A stretch of 64,000 nucleotides of DNA, from contig CM042092.1 in assembly GCA_023512835.1 (NCBI GenBank), forward strand, positions 3,683,293-3,747,292. The letters are read 5' to 3'. Numbering within the stretch: the first letter of the stretch is position 1; the number at the start of each line of letters is the position of its first letter. The translations under genes were made by a program, and so were the position numbers. The stretch is from Taxillus chinensis. Lineage: Eukaryota; Streptophyta; Magnoliopsida; Santalales; Loranthaceae. The notes below the pieces were generated by a model. The model worked only from the letters and a program-made list of their open reading frames with translations. It did not search any database and had not been told where the DNA came from. This document shows positions 21,452 through 33,893 of the stretch, piece by piece.

Positions 21452-24400
21452 TGATACCCATCGCTTTAATATTTAAAATCCATTATAAAGCCATGATTTA
21501 TGTATTTGCAACTAAACACAAAATACAAAGTAAAAAGGGCAAAACTATTTTCTACCAAATTGATTTTTTAAAATCAAATACCATTATTCGAAGAACAATC
21601 CAATGGAAGGATGTCAACCTTCCTCAAGAATGGTTATTAGAAGAGGCAGTTCCCCCACTGCCGCCTCTAACTCCAACTCCCAATTCTGACCTTCGTCAAA
21701 TTATCCAATATAATGATGGAACAGTTAGGCTTTAATTCAAATAATCTTCTTCTCTCAAGGTTCTCTGATGACGGTTTCACATCTACATCCACAACTTTCC
21801 ATATGCTTTCCCCCTTGATTTTTTACATCTAACCTTCCCCCTAGACCTAAATTATTCACTTCCTTCCAAAACGTAGAATATAGGTCCCAAATACCACAAC
21901 CACTTTACCAACCAGAACCTAAATCAAAAAGTCCACAATCAACTCATTCTCTAAATAACTCTAATCATTCTTTTACACCTTTTCCATCTTTCTATGCTTT
22001 TACTGAAAATATTCAAAATAAATTAAATGTTTTACAAATCCTAATTAAAATTAATAAACAACAACTTCATGATGACTTTTACTCTCAACAAAATGAATAA
22101 AAACGAAATTGGTTTTTTTTAAACATTTTAATGAAACACGCCAAGAAATTCAAACTAAATTTTATTCTTTTCTCCAAAATCATAATATCCAAATTCTCTT
22201 TTTTGATTGGTTTGAAATTTATGCTTCTAAAAATTTTATTACTTATCCTTTTAAAACTATTACGCCCATCCTTCATCCTCTAATTCCTGAATGAGAACTC
22301 AATAACTCCAAACTCCACGAACCATTCCACACAACTTGAGAACTCTATGATAATAACACCAAAATCTAATCTTTTCATCCCCCTTTTAGATCAATTAAGA
22401 TTCCTCATTTTAATCAAAAGGTTGATGCTACTCCATATAAAAATCCAAGTAATAATACCAATGCAAATTTTTGCAATATAATTCAACAAAATAATTTTAC
22501 AAATGTCATTTATAAACAATTGCAACCTAATTAACAAAACTTATGCCAACACATAATATCTCTTCACACTCACAAATACAAACCCCTATTTTTTAAACCA
22601 TTTAAAATATCCAAACATAGTTAACAAGAGTTTGACCAATCTAAATCTGAATTATTAGCTCATCTTAAGACATAATTAAATAAACTTGAACAAATCTTCT
22701 ATTTCTTCAAATATTCCCAAAACTCCTCCTCCATAAGCATCCTCCTCAAAGGTAGTTTTCGAGACTCCACAAAGCTGTGTCGTTCTCACAAACCCAGTCA
22801 GAAGATAATTCTCCCCCACCTACTATTCCTCAAATTAATAATTTTAATTGGCTAACTCCAAAACCAATTCCCATGACACCTACTCCCGATATTGGTTTTG
22901 AACACCGAGAACTTTTTACCTAATCAAGGTTCAATGCTTTCACAGTCTAGAAATGGAACATAGATGGTCTTTCTGAATACAATATTCTCAATCTCCTTCA
23001 CCAAATGATCATGGCCTCTAATGCATACAAAACCCATACCAATCTCTCTGACAGAGCTATTGCAGAACTCCTCATCTCTAATTTCTCTGGCCAACTCAAA
23101 GGTTGGTGGGATTTCTATCTATCGTCTTCACAAAAGGAAATTATTCTTACAAGTGTCAAAACTGATGAAAGTCATACTCCTATCTGTGATCACCAACATG
23201 AAATAATTCCTGATGTTATTGCCACCTTAATTCTTTCCATAAGTATCCATTTTATTGGTGATTCTTCCCATCTCAAAACCAAAAATGCTGAACTTCTTTC
23301 CAACCTTCGTTGTAGAAAGTTATTTGACTTTTAATATTACAAAAACACTTTCCTTACTAGGGCCATGTTTAGAGAAGATTCAAATCAACCCTTTTGGAAA
23401 GAAAAATTTCTAGCCGGTTTACCTACCCTTTTAGGAGAACGTGTTAGAAATCATATCGAAGAAACTATAGGAAATCTCATCCTTTACAATCTACTTATGA
23501 AAAATTAATTCATTTCACCCAAAAAGTCTATCTCCAAATATGTCAAGATTTAAAACTTAAAAAACATTTAAAATGGAAAATGAAATAGACAAAATAAGAA
23601 TTAGGTTCATGTTGCCAACAATTTGAATTCTCCTCTTCTTTTTCACTACAACTATAATGTCATACATCATTTGAGGAGGAGAACGAAGCAGGCTATTTAG
23701 GTGGTTGTGGAAACCTCTCCTAGCACGAGGCCTAAGAAAACCCTGAGGGAGGCTGAGAGCCCGACTGTAAGCCTGTGACCTAGAGGGGATACTACCGTTA
23801 GATGGTTGTGAGCCCTGCTGCGCTACTCTGAACGAGGCCTTTTGGGGGCCGAGGGCTTACCAAAAACAAAACTGTGCGGGCGAGGCCCAAAGTGAACAAT
23901 ATCAGGTTACGGGTGGGCTGGGCTGTTACAACAACAATGTGATGGAAGTTGCTTTAAAACAACTAAACAATCTTCCCATAAATCTTCCCAGGAAAAACCA
24001 TCTAAATACTTTCCTTCCACATCTCATAAATTCCCCACAAATGAGTTTTATACAAAACCATCTCCAAAAAAATCATTCCAAATCTAAACCAAGAACTGTT
24101 ACTTATACAAATGTGGTAAAATCTGCCATTATGCCAAAAATTGTTGTGTTTCCCAAAAACTCCATGAATTAAAAGTATAGACAAAGATTTAGTCAATAAA
24201 ATTGAGAGTCTCCTCCTTGAAAACTCTAGTGATTTTGAATTTATTAGCTGCTATGAGGATAATGAGGCTCTCTAAATTGAGGAACTTGCCAATCCAAATT
24301 CTTTTGATACTTCTTCTAATCGTTTAAATGTTTTTTCAAAAGATTATCAGTCCATTCTTGATGTCATCCAACAAGTTGATAATTCACAAATCTGAAAACA

Positions 24401-25120
24401 ATTAATTTAAGAACTTATCCCCTCACTCGAGCAAAATTCCATTAGGTCACCTTTTATTTCCCCTACTCATTATGATTTAACAACCATTCTCAAAAGAAAA
24501 AAAATTCTTTGATCTCTTACTTTTTCTCTTGAGGGTCTCCAAAAAGAAAATTTAAAATTATAAAAACAAGTTGAACAACTTGAAACTTGGAAACATAAAG
24601 TTATTCGTCATCTTCACATTCTTGATCATATAAATGCTTCTGATAACCAAAATGATTCTTCCGAACACCATTCAAATTACTGTCTTTTTCTCCTTAGGGA
24701 AATCACTACACAAATTATTATCTTTTTGATACTGGTGTTGATCTAAATTGTCTTCAAATTGGTTTAATTCCTCCAAACCTCCAAACCCCTTCTCACCAAA
24801 GTCTTGTTGCTGCTAACAATCAAAGCTTTCCCATTTCTTCTGAATCTGAAGGCATTATAATCAATAATGATGTTCAAATTAAAACAAACTTTGTTTTACT
24901 ACAACATATCAATTATGTTATCATTCTTGGCACCCCTTTAATTCATTTAATTATACCATACACAATCCATTATGATCATTTTTTTGGCAATCCAAATCTC
25001 AGTTTCCCTTTTTTTTTTACAAAAGGCACATATTCAAAATTTTAACATTTTAAAATCACATGCTATCATTGCTCCTCCGACTAACCCTTTGTAGGAAGAT
25101 GAATCCCATATGGACCTCCT
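21452..25120 (+). pseudogene. endogenous pararetrovirus (Caulimoviridae-like) coding remnant
   Basis: Broken reading frames show caulimovirid proteins in their usual order. At 21452-21735 there is the end of a movement-protein-like region ('IQWKDVNLPQEWLLEE'). At about 22900-23510 there is a coat-protein region with 'GQLKGWWDFYLS' and a downstream 'FLAGLPTLLGERVR'. Near 24098-24145 a Cys/His zinc-knuckle-like cluster has abnormal spacing. At about 24720-24960 there is an aspartic-protease region with 'FDTGVDLNCLQ' and a following 'VIILGTPLI'. Many stops and frame changes make it non-coding. A ~290-bp foreign repeat interrupts it at about 23645-23935. The copy starts abruptly at the gypsy LTR edge, so its 5' part is missing. 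After the protease the sequence passes into non-coding DNA with no recognisable reverse transcriptase or RNase H. Confidence 0.8.
23645..23935 (+). repeat. 'TCCCACATC' family repeat inserted in the pararetrovirus
   Basis: This segment interrupts the pararetrovirus between coat protein and zinc knuckle. It contains 'GGAAACCTCTCCTAGCACGA', a 'CCTGAGGGAGGCTGAGAGCCC' stretch and ends 'AGTGAACAATATCAGGTTAC...GGGCTGTTACA'. The same combination recurs at 30290-30480, 30545-30720 and, inverted, at 32870-33040. The layout (ends like TGT...ACA, no coding capacity) suggests a small LTR or TRIM-type element, but a target duplication is not clear. Confidence 0.6.
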
Positions 25121-26765
25121 TGATGCTACCACCTCCACCCATGACGAAATCCAACCGTGTGTAGTCAGTCAGAATGACTACACCTTATTAGATGCAAACA
25201 ACGCCTAATGAGCCTTCATCAAATCCGTTGATCGTTGTGGGTTTGCGAAAAATCCAATAAAGCACTTTGTGCAAATCTGTATGTAGTCGGTTAGAATAAC
25301 TACACCCCACTAGGTGTAAATGGTGCCTAATGGGCATTCATCAAATTTGTTGATTCCTGTGGATTTTTGAAAAATCCAATATATACCCATTCCCAATGGC
25401 CTCCAAAGAATATCCAAAGTGTCTTTCGAAATAAGGCCCAATCACAACGGCCCAATTTCAAATTTCCAAGACGAACAAAAAAAGTTGGCCCAGTTCTAAT
25501 GGCCCATCCAAATTGCAGGTCCAAATTCATCAGACCTAATCCCAGCGACCCAATAAAGAACTCATGGCAAAGTCTGTGTTGTCATCAGACCCAAACCCAG
25601 TAGCCCATTCAGATACGGTTCAAAGTTCATCTACAATATTTGGCTCCAGGCCTAAATCAAACAAATGAAGGCCCAAAACCCATGACAAAGTAAAGCCCAC
25701 AACTTTATGGGTCATGTTGTTGTCACAGCCCAGGAAAGTCCATTCCCAGAGGCCCATGATGCTCAAGCCCAGGTCTAAGGTTTCATTTTACTGTTTATAG
25801 CCCATATGACATTTTTTTAACAAAAGTCAAATTCCAAAAGTTACCCTTCCTTCCTCTGGAAGCTTCTTCTCGTGCAAGGAGACTCCCTCACCATTCTTTT
25901 ATAAGCCTTTAAACACCAAAGCCTCATAACCCCCAAGACTTACAACACTCTCCACACACACACTCTCTCTCTCTCTCCTCCCTCACTACAACGCTCCTTC
26001 CTCCTCCATATACAAAGCCTCCCTCCTCTTTCTTCTATCTTCCAAATTTAGTTCAAATTTTATTTTCAAGGATGCTTGATTGAAGCTCCGACGTTGTATC
26101 TTCAATTCCAAATTCCAAATGTTTGTATCAAAGATTTATACAAAAGTTTGTACATGTATTTCAAAGTTTATTAATTAAATAAATTGTTATTTTTTCTTAT
26201 CTCTCTTTTCCCCTGATCCCTTTCTATATTTATGTAAATATATATGTGTATATATATTATACGACCCTATGACTATATGCCTAGCTTTCGGTCGTGGAGG
26301 ATTTTAATTTAATATATATTTATTATGCTACGCTAAGACCCCAGAATTATGTGCTTAGCTTTCGGTCTTTGATGTTTTTAATTTAATATACATATGTTAT
26401 ATTAATTAAGTAGTCCTTTTCTCCCTTCTCCTCTTTTCTTTGTGTGGGCCCTATAGGCTATTATTATGCTTTGTCATTATTAGTTTATTTTTACTTTATG
26501 TTTCTTTTTTCTTTTCTTAAAGTCTTTGTGTGAGTCCTACTGGCCATTATTGTTGTTTGTTTTATTAGTTTATTTTTATGTTTTAAAAAGAAAAGAAAAT
26601 AAAAGTTGGAAATATTAAAAAAGATGTTGGTATATCGGCTGGAAACTAGTAACATCCTTCTCGGAACTAAACCTCGGGTGAAACAACGCCCCGTACTAAT
26701 AATTAAAAAGATTCGGTACTAATAGTCATGCTTCCATTCCGTATCTTCATTAGTATTAGAGCCTA
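25121..26765 (+). other. pararetrovirus intergenic region with local duplications
   Basis: This non-coding stretch follows the protease remnant. It holds a ~120-bp tandem duplication (25157-25260 and 25279-25383, each with 'AGTC..TTAGAATRACTACACC' and 'AAAAATCCAATA'), a TATA-like 'TTTTATAAGCC' near 25897, a CT-repeat near 25965-25977, a possible polyadenylation region ('TTAATTAAATAAATTG' near 26170), and two more local duplications at about 26265-26395 and 26430-26580. Promoter, leader and poly(A) signals of this sort are expected in a caulimovirid intergenic region. The assignment rests on position and on the primer site at its end. Confidence 0.5.
26751..26763 (+). promoter_or_regulatory. 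possible pararetroviral primer-binding site
   Basis: TAGTATTAGAGCC matches the tRNA-Met complement TGGTATCAGAGCC at 11 of 13 positions, with both differences being transitions. Its place at the end of the intergenic region is where the caulimovirid minus-strand primer site should be. Confidence 0.5.
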
Positions 26766-27063
26766 TCACATAAACAATATTTCTTTTAACATAAAGTGTT
26801 GGCCTCCTCTCATTCACCCTTTAATTTTTTTAAATATATATATATTAAAAATATAAATTTTAATTTTAATTATATATATTATATATTATATAATTAAAAT
26901 TAAAATTAATTAGTAATAAAATTTATTATCTCATAATATTTGTGATGAATATATTGTTAATTGCAATAGTGATAAATAAATTATTTGATTTTAAAAAATT
27001 ATCTGACTTGGTGAGCTTTTTATGTTTTTATGTCATTACTTGAGACCTAGATGACACTAATTA
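26766..27063. other. AT-rich sequence
   Basis: Nothing coding is seen. Dense AT runs with a local inverted repeat ('AAATTTTAATTTTAATTATATA' in form, about 26850-26910) dominate. It may be the leader of the pararetrovirus or plain intergenic DNA. Confidence 0.4.
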
Positions 27064-27585
27064 AAGGTGAAATCAGTTCCATTTAGGTTGGTTTAAGTTA
27101 TTTTTCAAACCAAATTAATGTTTGTCGGTTTGAATAAAATTAAATCAAACCAAACTTGTAGCTTGGACCAAACCAAACCAACCAACAGTTTGAAAAATTA
27201 TAGATTTGAATCGGTTTGAGTCATTTTGATTCATCATGTTTTGAGTTCTTAAAAATTGAAATGGTGTAAAAAAACTAAATAGTATGTAAGCACATCAATA
27301 CTAATATATATCAAATTTATAATTCTAAAAGATAATATATCAAGTATTAACAATCAATCTTAAATAAATAAGTTCAAAATAAAAAATAAAAAATAAAAAA
27401 AATGGTAATATTATTTGGTTAAGTTTAAATCGTGATTTTGAAATCTCAAACCAAATTAAACCGATATATTATTCAGTTTCAGACTAAACCAAACTAATTT
27501 TATTTGGTTTTGACAATTTGATAAATTGGCAGTTTTGGCGGGTCGGTTTGGACGGTTTGCCGGTTTATAGTTTCACGCCTAATGT
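27064..27585 (+). repeat. dispersed repeat rich in 'GGTTTG/CAAACC', copy 1
   Basis: This is a ~0.5-kb AT-rich repeat starting near 'AAAGGTGAAATC' and ending near 'GTTTCACGCCT', with a conserved interior ('ATCATGTTTTGAGTTCTTAAAA', 'CAAGTATTAACAATCAATCTT', 'GAAATCTCAAACCAAA'). An inverted second copy lies at about 55065-55640. Both ends are 'AGGYGTGAAA'-like, so they may be short terminal inverted repeats of a MITE. No clear target duplication was found. Confidence 0.6.
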
Positions 27586-29325
27586 AAATTATAGTTTTAT
27601 ATAACATGGCACGAGTTATACAGTTTATATTTCCTCCTCTTAATGGAACTTTCTGAATATGTAACTGATTTACTTATGTTGTACTCATACGCAATATTAC
27701 TCTGGCATTTATATTGTTTATTAATAAAAGTTTGTTTCCTTTAAAAAAACTAAATTGATAATGATTCATGATGGATTTTAAAATTATTTTCCTTAGATTA
27801 TATATACATACGGAGTGGAATGAGCAGTAATCATAATGTGACACTGGAAATAATTAAGTTTGATAATATTATAAAATTATATTATTTTAATAAATTATTA
27901 ATTTTATTTTATAAAATATCATTAACTATAGAAACGGTATAATTTTGGAAACACAGGGGATTGAATGAGATTATTTTTGAAGATATAATTATTTTTAGAA
28001 ATTAAATCAAAATAAATTTAAAATACTCATAAATATTTTTAAATTTATCAGATTTAATATTTTAAAAATGATTTTATTTTTAAAAATAATACTATCATAA
28101 CATCATTAACTCATCGCGTCGTATTATAATTTTTATATATTTATGAAGGGTAAATTTTCTTTTCTCTCTATATTTTAAAAAAAAAAAGTAGATAGACATG
28201 GGAGGAAGCATGAAACAAGCAAACCAGGAAAATATTGTTCGGCCTTCCTTGTGACACCAACACTATATGACTTATAAGATTAAGATGGATTGCTTTACCG
28301 ATAAAATATTGACTACGAAAGCAGGCTAGTGCGCATGGCTGGTATTTATCCGATCCCGGGAAGGAAAATATTAAATTCAAACGTTCAAGACAACGTGTTC
28401 GAAACCACAACCCACACACCCCCCACCCCTCCGGAGAACCTCCAGTGTAATGAATAATACGTGTCATTTCTAACCTATCAATCTTTTCCTTATCCTTCAA
28501 TAATTGAAGATTTCACATAATGACTTCATCTTTTTCGCATCGACATTTTCCCTAAGCTACGTTTTTCATGTATATCAACCCCCACTAGTTAATAGAGTTA
28601 TGAGAAGGGGACCCTAGGCCCTAGCCAATGCCATATGTGAGCTCGTAGGTATAGGGACCTTTATCTTTCTATCACGCTTATAATTATTATATAGTTTTTT
28701 CGTTTTATTCAAGTAAGCAATGCCTGAAAAGGCTGGGTAATGAGTACACAAAAATCATTCATGGAATCTCATTGATTTGACCATTTTTTTATCCCATTAA
28801 TTTCCAGAAGTCCATTCTGACCGCGAGGGGTTGGGTATTTTTATTTTTATTTTACCATGGAAGAAGCTCGTGCATGATTGCACTATTTTTCAGAAAGATT
28901 GGGATGGTCCGGTGGGCTACATGGAATGGCCCAAGGTGTTATTACTTATTATACCGAAATTCATGAATAGTTTAAAAACACACCACTAAAAGGTGTGTGT
29001 GTATATATATATACTTTTTAATTTTCATACCGCGTATTTTAAAATAATAATATATAACCTAAAATTTGTGGTGGTATTTTTTTAAAATATATTTTCTGAT
29101 AGTTAATATCATGTTTTTTTAAAAAAATTTTGATTGTTAAAAGAATTAATATTTTTGGAAAATAGTAATTTGTAAAATGAAAGAAAATCATAATTTTCAA
29201 AAAATAATAGAACGAAACGAAATGATATTAAAAATAGTTTTTGAATGGGTATTAAGGGTGACCCATTTATATAAAGGAAATAACATAGAGAAAAATAGAT
29301 GTACTTCTTTACAACATATTAGGTA
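27586..29325. other. intergenic, no gene recognised
   Basis: AT-rich sequence with no domain or exon chain. A minus-strand ORF at 28168-28500 (110 codons) has no features I recognise. A short (GT/TA)n run lies near 28994-29015. Confidence 0.4.
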
Positions 29326-29330
29326 ATATT

Positions 29331-29810
29331 TGTTGGGAGAAAATATAAAAATAAGATAAAATAAAAATGACACACCGAGAATTTTACGTAATTCGAAAAG
29401 TTTTCTATGTCTACGGAGCTATTACAATATTTTCGTTATGGGAGAAAATACATTGAATTTACGAATTCTCAATTCTGATCCCCAAATATACCCAAGAATT
29501 TATCAATTGATAATTCTTGGGTATATTTCATACAATTGAGAGACTTGACATTTCTTTCTTTTCTCTTCCAAATTGAGATTACAGCTGTTATAGGTTTTAC
29601 AAGCTTTATGCTATGCCTTTTATAGGCTATTGGATTTGTAAAAAGACAAAAAAGCCAACCCTCCCCTTTGGAAAAAAGCACTGTCCAGGCTACTTTATTT
29701 GACAAAGCATGTGTCGACTACCTTTTCATCTAAAAGCTTGAAGAGGAGAGCTTCATTTTCTGACAATATTATGCACAAATATTGTTTAGACAATATGCTA
29801 CTTGGAAACA
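29331..29810 (+). mobile_element. solo LTR, Ty1/copia type
   Basis: The 480-bp segment begins TGTTGGGAGAAAATA, contains 'ACACACCGAGAATTTTACGT' followed by 'AATTCG' (a common copia LTR word pair), and ends TTGGAAACA. The 5 bp before it (ATATT, 29326-29330) recur at 29810-29814, overlapping the last base, so the target duplication is 4 or 5 bp. No internal retroelement sequence follows on either side, which fits a solo LTR left by LTR-LTR recombination. Confidence 0.65.
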
Positions 29811-30285
29811 TATTCACATTGGCATTATTTAAAATCTTAGGTAAGATTTTAGTTAATTTGATATATCTGAAGTACTAAAATTATTTGTACGAAAAAGTTA
29901 GTCTACCCTTTTTTTAAGATCAAAAGTGATTTTTGGAGCATCCACGGTGGCACCATTCTCACATTTGTAAAGAAAAAGTGATTAACACATAACAAATGTT
30001 AAGAAATTTTAACATTTAATACATTACAAAAAAATAAAGTCGTATGGGACAACAAAAAAAACTCAGTGTGTAAGATATACTTTAGATGACAATTGTCACA
30101 CTCCAAAATTGAATTGAACTTAGATGGTGACCATTCATGCTTATAACTTAAGGATCAAAAAAGTAGGTGAAAATACCTAAAAAGGACTATGAATTGAATA
30201 ATATCCCAACATGCATATCTATATACATAACAAGGGGTATATATGGAAAACTACATAAAACAAACATTACAAAAATATATCCAAT
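29811..30285. other. AT-rich intergenic sequence
   Basis: No gene or repeat structure is recognised. 'TGTCACACTCC' near 30096 resembles the start of LTR sequences but no partner was found. Confidence 0.35.
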
Positions 30286-30725
30286 CATGGGTTGTGAAGT
30301 CTCACATCGGTAGAGGTAGAGAACTAAGCACTCCTCTTAAAAAGGGTGTGAAAATTGTTCTAGTACGAGACCTTTTGGGGGTTGGTAACCTTCAGGGAGG
30401 GGTACGGCGTACTAAAAATAAAATTGGAGATTGGACTTGAGCCTTGAACCAAATAATATCGGACTACAGCTAGTAGCTTGAAATTAGAGCCAAAGTCCAA
30501 GTCGAGTGTGCTAGTGAGGATGTCAGGCCTCTAAAGACAGGTGAATGGGAAAGTCCCACATCAATTGAGGCGAAGAACTAAGTGCTCCTTTTAAGGAGGG
30601 TGTGGAAACTACTCTAGCACAAGGGCATTTGGGAGTTAACGACCATTGGGGAGTGGTGCATCCCACCAAACATAAAATCGAGGATTGGACTTGAATTCTG
30701 AACCAAACAATATGAAGCTATTGAT
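30286..30725 (+). repeat. two tandem copies of the 'TCCCACATC' family
   Basis: Two related ~185-bp units lie in tandem, at about 30290-30480 and 30545-30725. Each has 'CACATC(G/A)', 'GAACTAAG(C/T)(A/G)CTCCT', 'TCTAG(T/C)AC(G/A)A', a 'GGGAGTTAACGACC' or related word, and 'GATTGGACTTGA'. They belong to the family seen inside the pararetrovirus at 23645-23935. No coding capacity. Confidence 0.6.
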
Positions 30726-32869
30726 GGCTTAAGTTATTACATGGGTCAATAGCCTAATACAACTCTCATTGTTCTAACCCAAATAAAACTATACATACTA
30801 CAGTCACATCCATTAGGGGAGTCAAACCACATTGGGTAAATCAAATGCAATAACCTAAGTATAAGGAAATCCCATAGTGCTTGTCAAATCCCAAAAAGAA
30901 ATAAATAGTAGGAGGATAATCAAACAACAACTTTGTAGAGACCATGCCACCCAAATCTCTTCTCACATTACACATTTACCATATCTATATGCCACATGAA
31001 TTTTGGGCTAGTGTGGTGCACAACAAAATCAACAAATATGTGTGTGTGTATGTGTGCGTGTGTATCAAATAGCTCACAACATAAAACTAACCATACCATA
31101 CTATATACCACTTGATAACATTCCCGACACTCATACACAAGTCCAAGAATTTAAAGAGTCCCTAAAACTCACAACTATTGAAGTCTTCCTCTCCTTACCA
31201 CACCCTTTTTGGGACTTTGCAAGATCAATATAATAGATGAAACATTCATTCATCTCATCTTTTATAATTAATCCATTATTTGCTAACCTCCTTTACCCTT
31301 ACCAAGCTAATCAAGAACCCATAAAAGGAATTCAACCAAAATAAACATGAAAACAAAGGTCATTAACCACAAAACATCACTTAAAACTACATGACAAACA
31401 TTGAAATGATCATGTCAAACTACTCACATGACTATGTGTACCTTACACGACTTCAAATAGACCTACTAGCAATTCTTGCTCTTATACATCATTATGCCTC
31501 ACTTAAGACATGACTGTGTTACCTAAATCCCTTATAATAGAACTTTAGGCTATTGTTTAGACACTTTCTAACATTCAGACCAACCATTCAGATAAACCTT
31601 CAATTTAACTTTTAGGCTCATCCTCAGTCTGACTTTTAGACTTACCTTTAGTCTCTTAGACTCATCTTTTGATACTCAACCATTGAAAACCTATTAAGGC
31701 AAACTCTAAACATCCATTTGAATCTATTTATTCCAAAGGCAAACGAATGTCCAAACTCACACTAATATGAAACCTTATTAAATATGAAACCAAAACTGAA
31801 GTTTCCCTTTAATTTGTACATGTGTCCAAAAACATATCCAAAAGTAAGGAAGAATATAAGAAAGGAAAAATAACAAAGGGTCATCCGAACATATGCTCTT
31901 TTTGCCTAATATCTCTCAAGCTTAACACTGTTAATGCCCAAACTCCTTGTTGTCGGTGCCCATACTAGAATTCATTGAAAAACACCATAAATTTCCCAAT
32001 TTTGGCTAGTTTAGTGCTAATACAACCCAAATCCATTATAAAATAACATAGCTATCATCATTGGCATATTTCAACAGTAGAACATAAAATATACAACAAA
32101 AAATTATGTTTTATATTAATAGCCCCAAATGACACATATATAAATCCTAGCTCATGTTCAACAATTTCAATATAATTCCAATTACAAATATGTCCCAGGA
32201 ATCATATTATTATCAATTCAGACTTTATCAAACTATTTCCAAACAAGTAATATATTTTACATCATTCCATGCAAATCTATATGAATATAAAGACCGTATT
32301 TAAGTTAGGGATACCTACCTTAAGGTAAATGAAGAAAAATGCCTTTAATCACCATCCTCTAACAATTCGTGGCATGATTTGCCCTATAGATCTTATTTTA
32401 GTCCTCATTTTCAGCCCATTATCCCACCTTTTTTTGCCAAGAGCATACGTAGGTAAAATAACTACACAAGAAAAAGAAAAGATATAGACATATTTTCTAT
32501 TAGATAAAACCTTAATTGAATTTTATATTTATTTTCTATTTAAATAATTAATCTATAAATACCCCAATGAAACTCCTAACTCCGATTCAAGCCTATTTAT
32601 TACCAAAACGCTTGAGTTGACGAGAATATTACCAAATAAATATTTATTTCCTCAAAAGCTCATTTTAACAAATGTTTACCTGTTTGCTAATCCAAACATG
32701 AGTTTTTACATTGGTTTTGATTGTCGCCTAAAATCTTGCAGAAAATAAAAAAATTAAAAAACCCAAACCATTAGGCCACGATTTACCTGTTGCCTAAGGT
32801 AAACTTTAAGAAATAGGTTTAACCATCACTTAATGTCTAAAAATAAAAAATAAAAACCTGTTAAGATCA
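30726..32869. other. intergenic, possibly LTR-derived, no gene
   Basis: The stretch is AT-rich, with C more frequent than G on the plus strand, and without long ORFs. Phrases such as 'GATACCTACCTTAAGGTAAA' near 32305 resemble LTRs read on the minus strand, but I cannot pair ends or find a primer site. A (TG)n run lies near 31040-31062. Confidence 0.35.
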
Positions 32870-33040
32870 GGCCAAGGCGCAGGCCTGCCCGCATGTCATA
32901 ATATTGTCCGCTTTGGGCTCGCCACATCAGCCCACATGACTTTAAAACGTGTTGTGACATTTTTTAGGCCTGCTCCACTATATTAACTCCTTGGCTTCCC
33001 CCATTTTCTTCCATGTGGGACAACACTTCCTAACAATCTT
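32870..33040 (-). repeat. 'TCCCACATC' family repeat, inverted copy
   Basis: On the minus strand this reads 'GTCCCACATGGAAG' through 'GCCCAAAGCGGACAATATTA' to 'GGCCTTGATC'-like sequence, the same order of words as the plus-strand copies at 23645, 30290 and 30545. Non-coding. Confidence 0.6.
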
Positions 33041-33893
33041 CTCCTTTACGCTCTTGTACATATTTACACACGTGTATATATATAAAGAGATCAAATAGAG
33101 GTTAAATATTCATATTTTCTTTTGTAGCATAATGCATTAAAAATCATAAATATATCAAAGTAATAAGAACTCTACAATTATATGTACATGTTTATGCTAG
33201 AATACGCAAGGACAGGTGACATATTGAAATGTTATTAAGTTTGGACTTTAGACACTAATATTATTGGTCAAAATGATGAAAATTTTAACTAAGGTATAAA
33301 AGACATTGATTAAGGTGACCTTGAAAAAAAAGGGCTTTGACTTCCATCGATAAAACCTTAGACAATAAAGGATTAGACCAAGGGAAAAAATTAAAGCTTA
33401 AACCCATTAACTGATGGCTTTTTAGGCCTAAACTATGATCAAAAGCTTTATAGCCTAAATCTTTATTTCCCACAGTAATATAATATATATACTTCAACAA
33501 TTAAAAGATATCAACTCTATCTTGGAAATCTCATAATTTAAATGAGCATCAAAGCTTACCCTACTAAATTTACATCAAACTTGGAACTATCATGAATGCA
33601 TCATTACATGAATGTCACCTTTTAAAAGGTAGAGTTACTTACTTTTGAAAATTTTAAGTAGCTATAGCAATATAAGTTAGATATTTTCAATTCATTGAAA
33701 AAACTATACAAATAATTGTGTTTTTGTTTCTAAAAAATACATGAAAATGTGGATTTTTTTTTACATGAAATTATTGTATTTCCTTTTAAGCTAGGTAAAG
33801 GGAATTATCATCTACACTTTCCTAGTCCATTATCTAACTTATATATTGATAGATCTCTTACGAATATGTAGATTAAGCCCGTGTGTGTATATA
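33041..33893. other. AT-rich intergenic sequence
   Basis: No gene or repeat pair is recognised. The minus-strand ORF at 33285-33500 is short and featureless. Confidence 0.4.

Noticed and set aside
28168..28500. 110-codon minus-strand ORF
   Set aside because: No motif, signal or context; chance ORF in intergenic DNA.
30286..30725. Possible Cassandra-type TRIM with a 5S rRNA-like core
   Set aside because: No 5S rRNA promoter words could be found, so the family is left unnamed.
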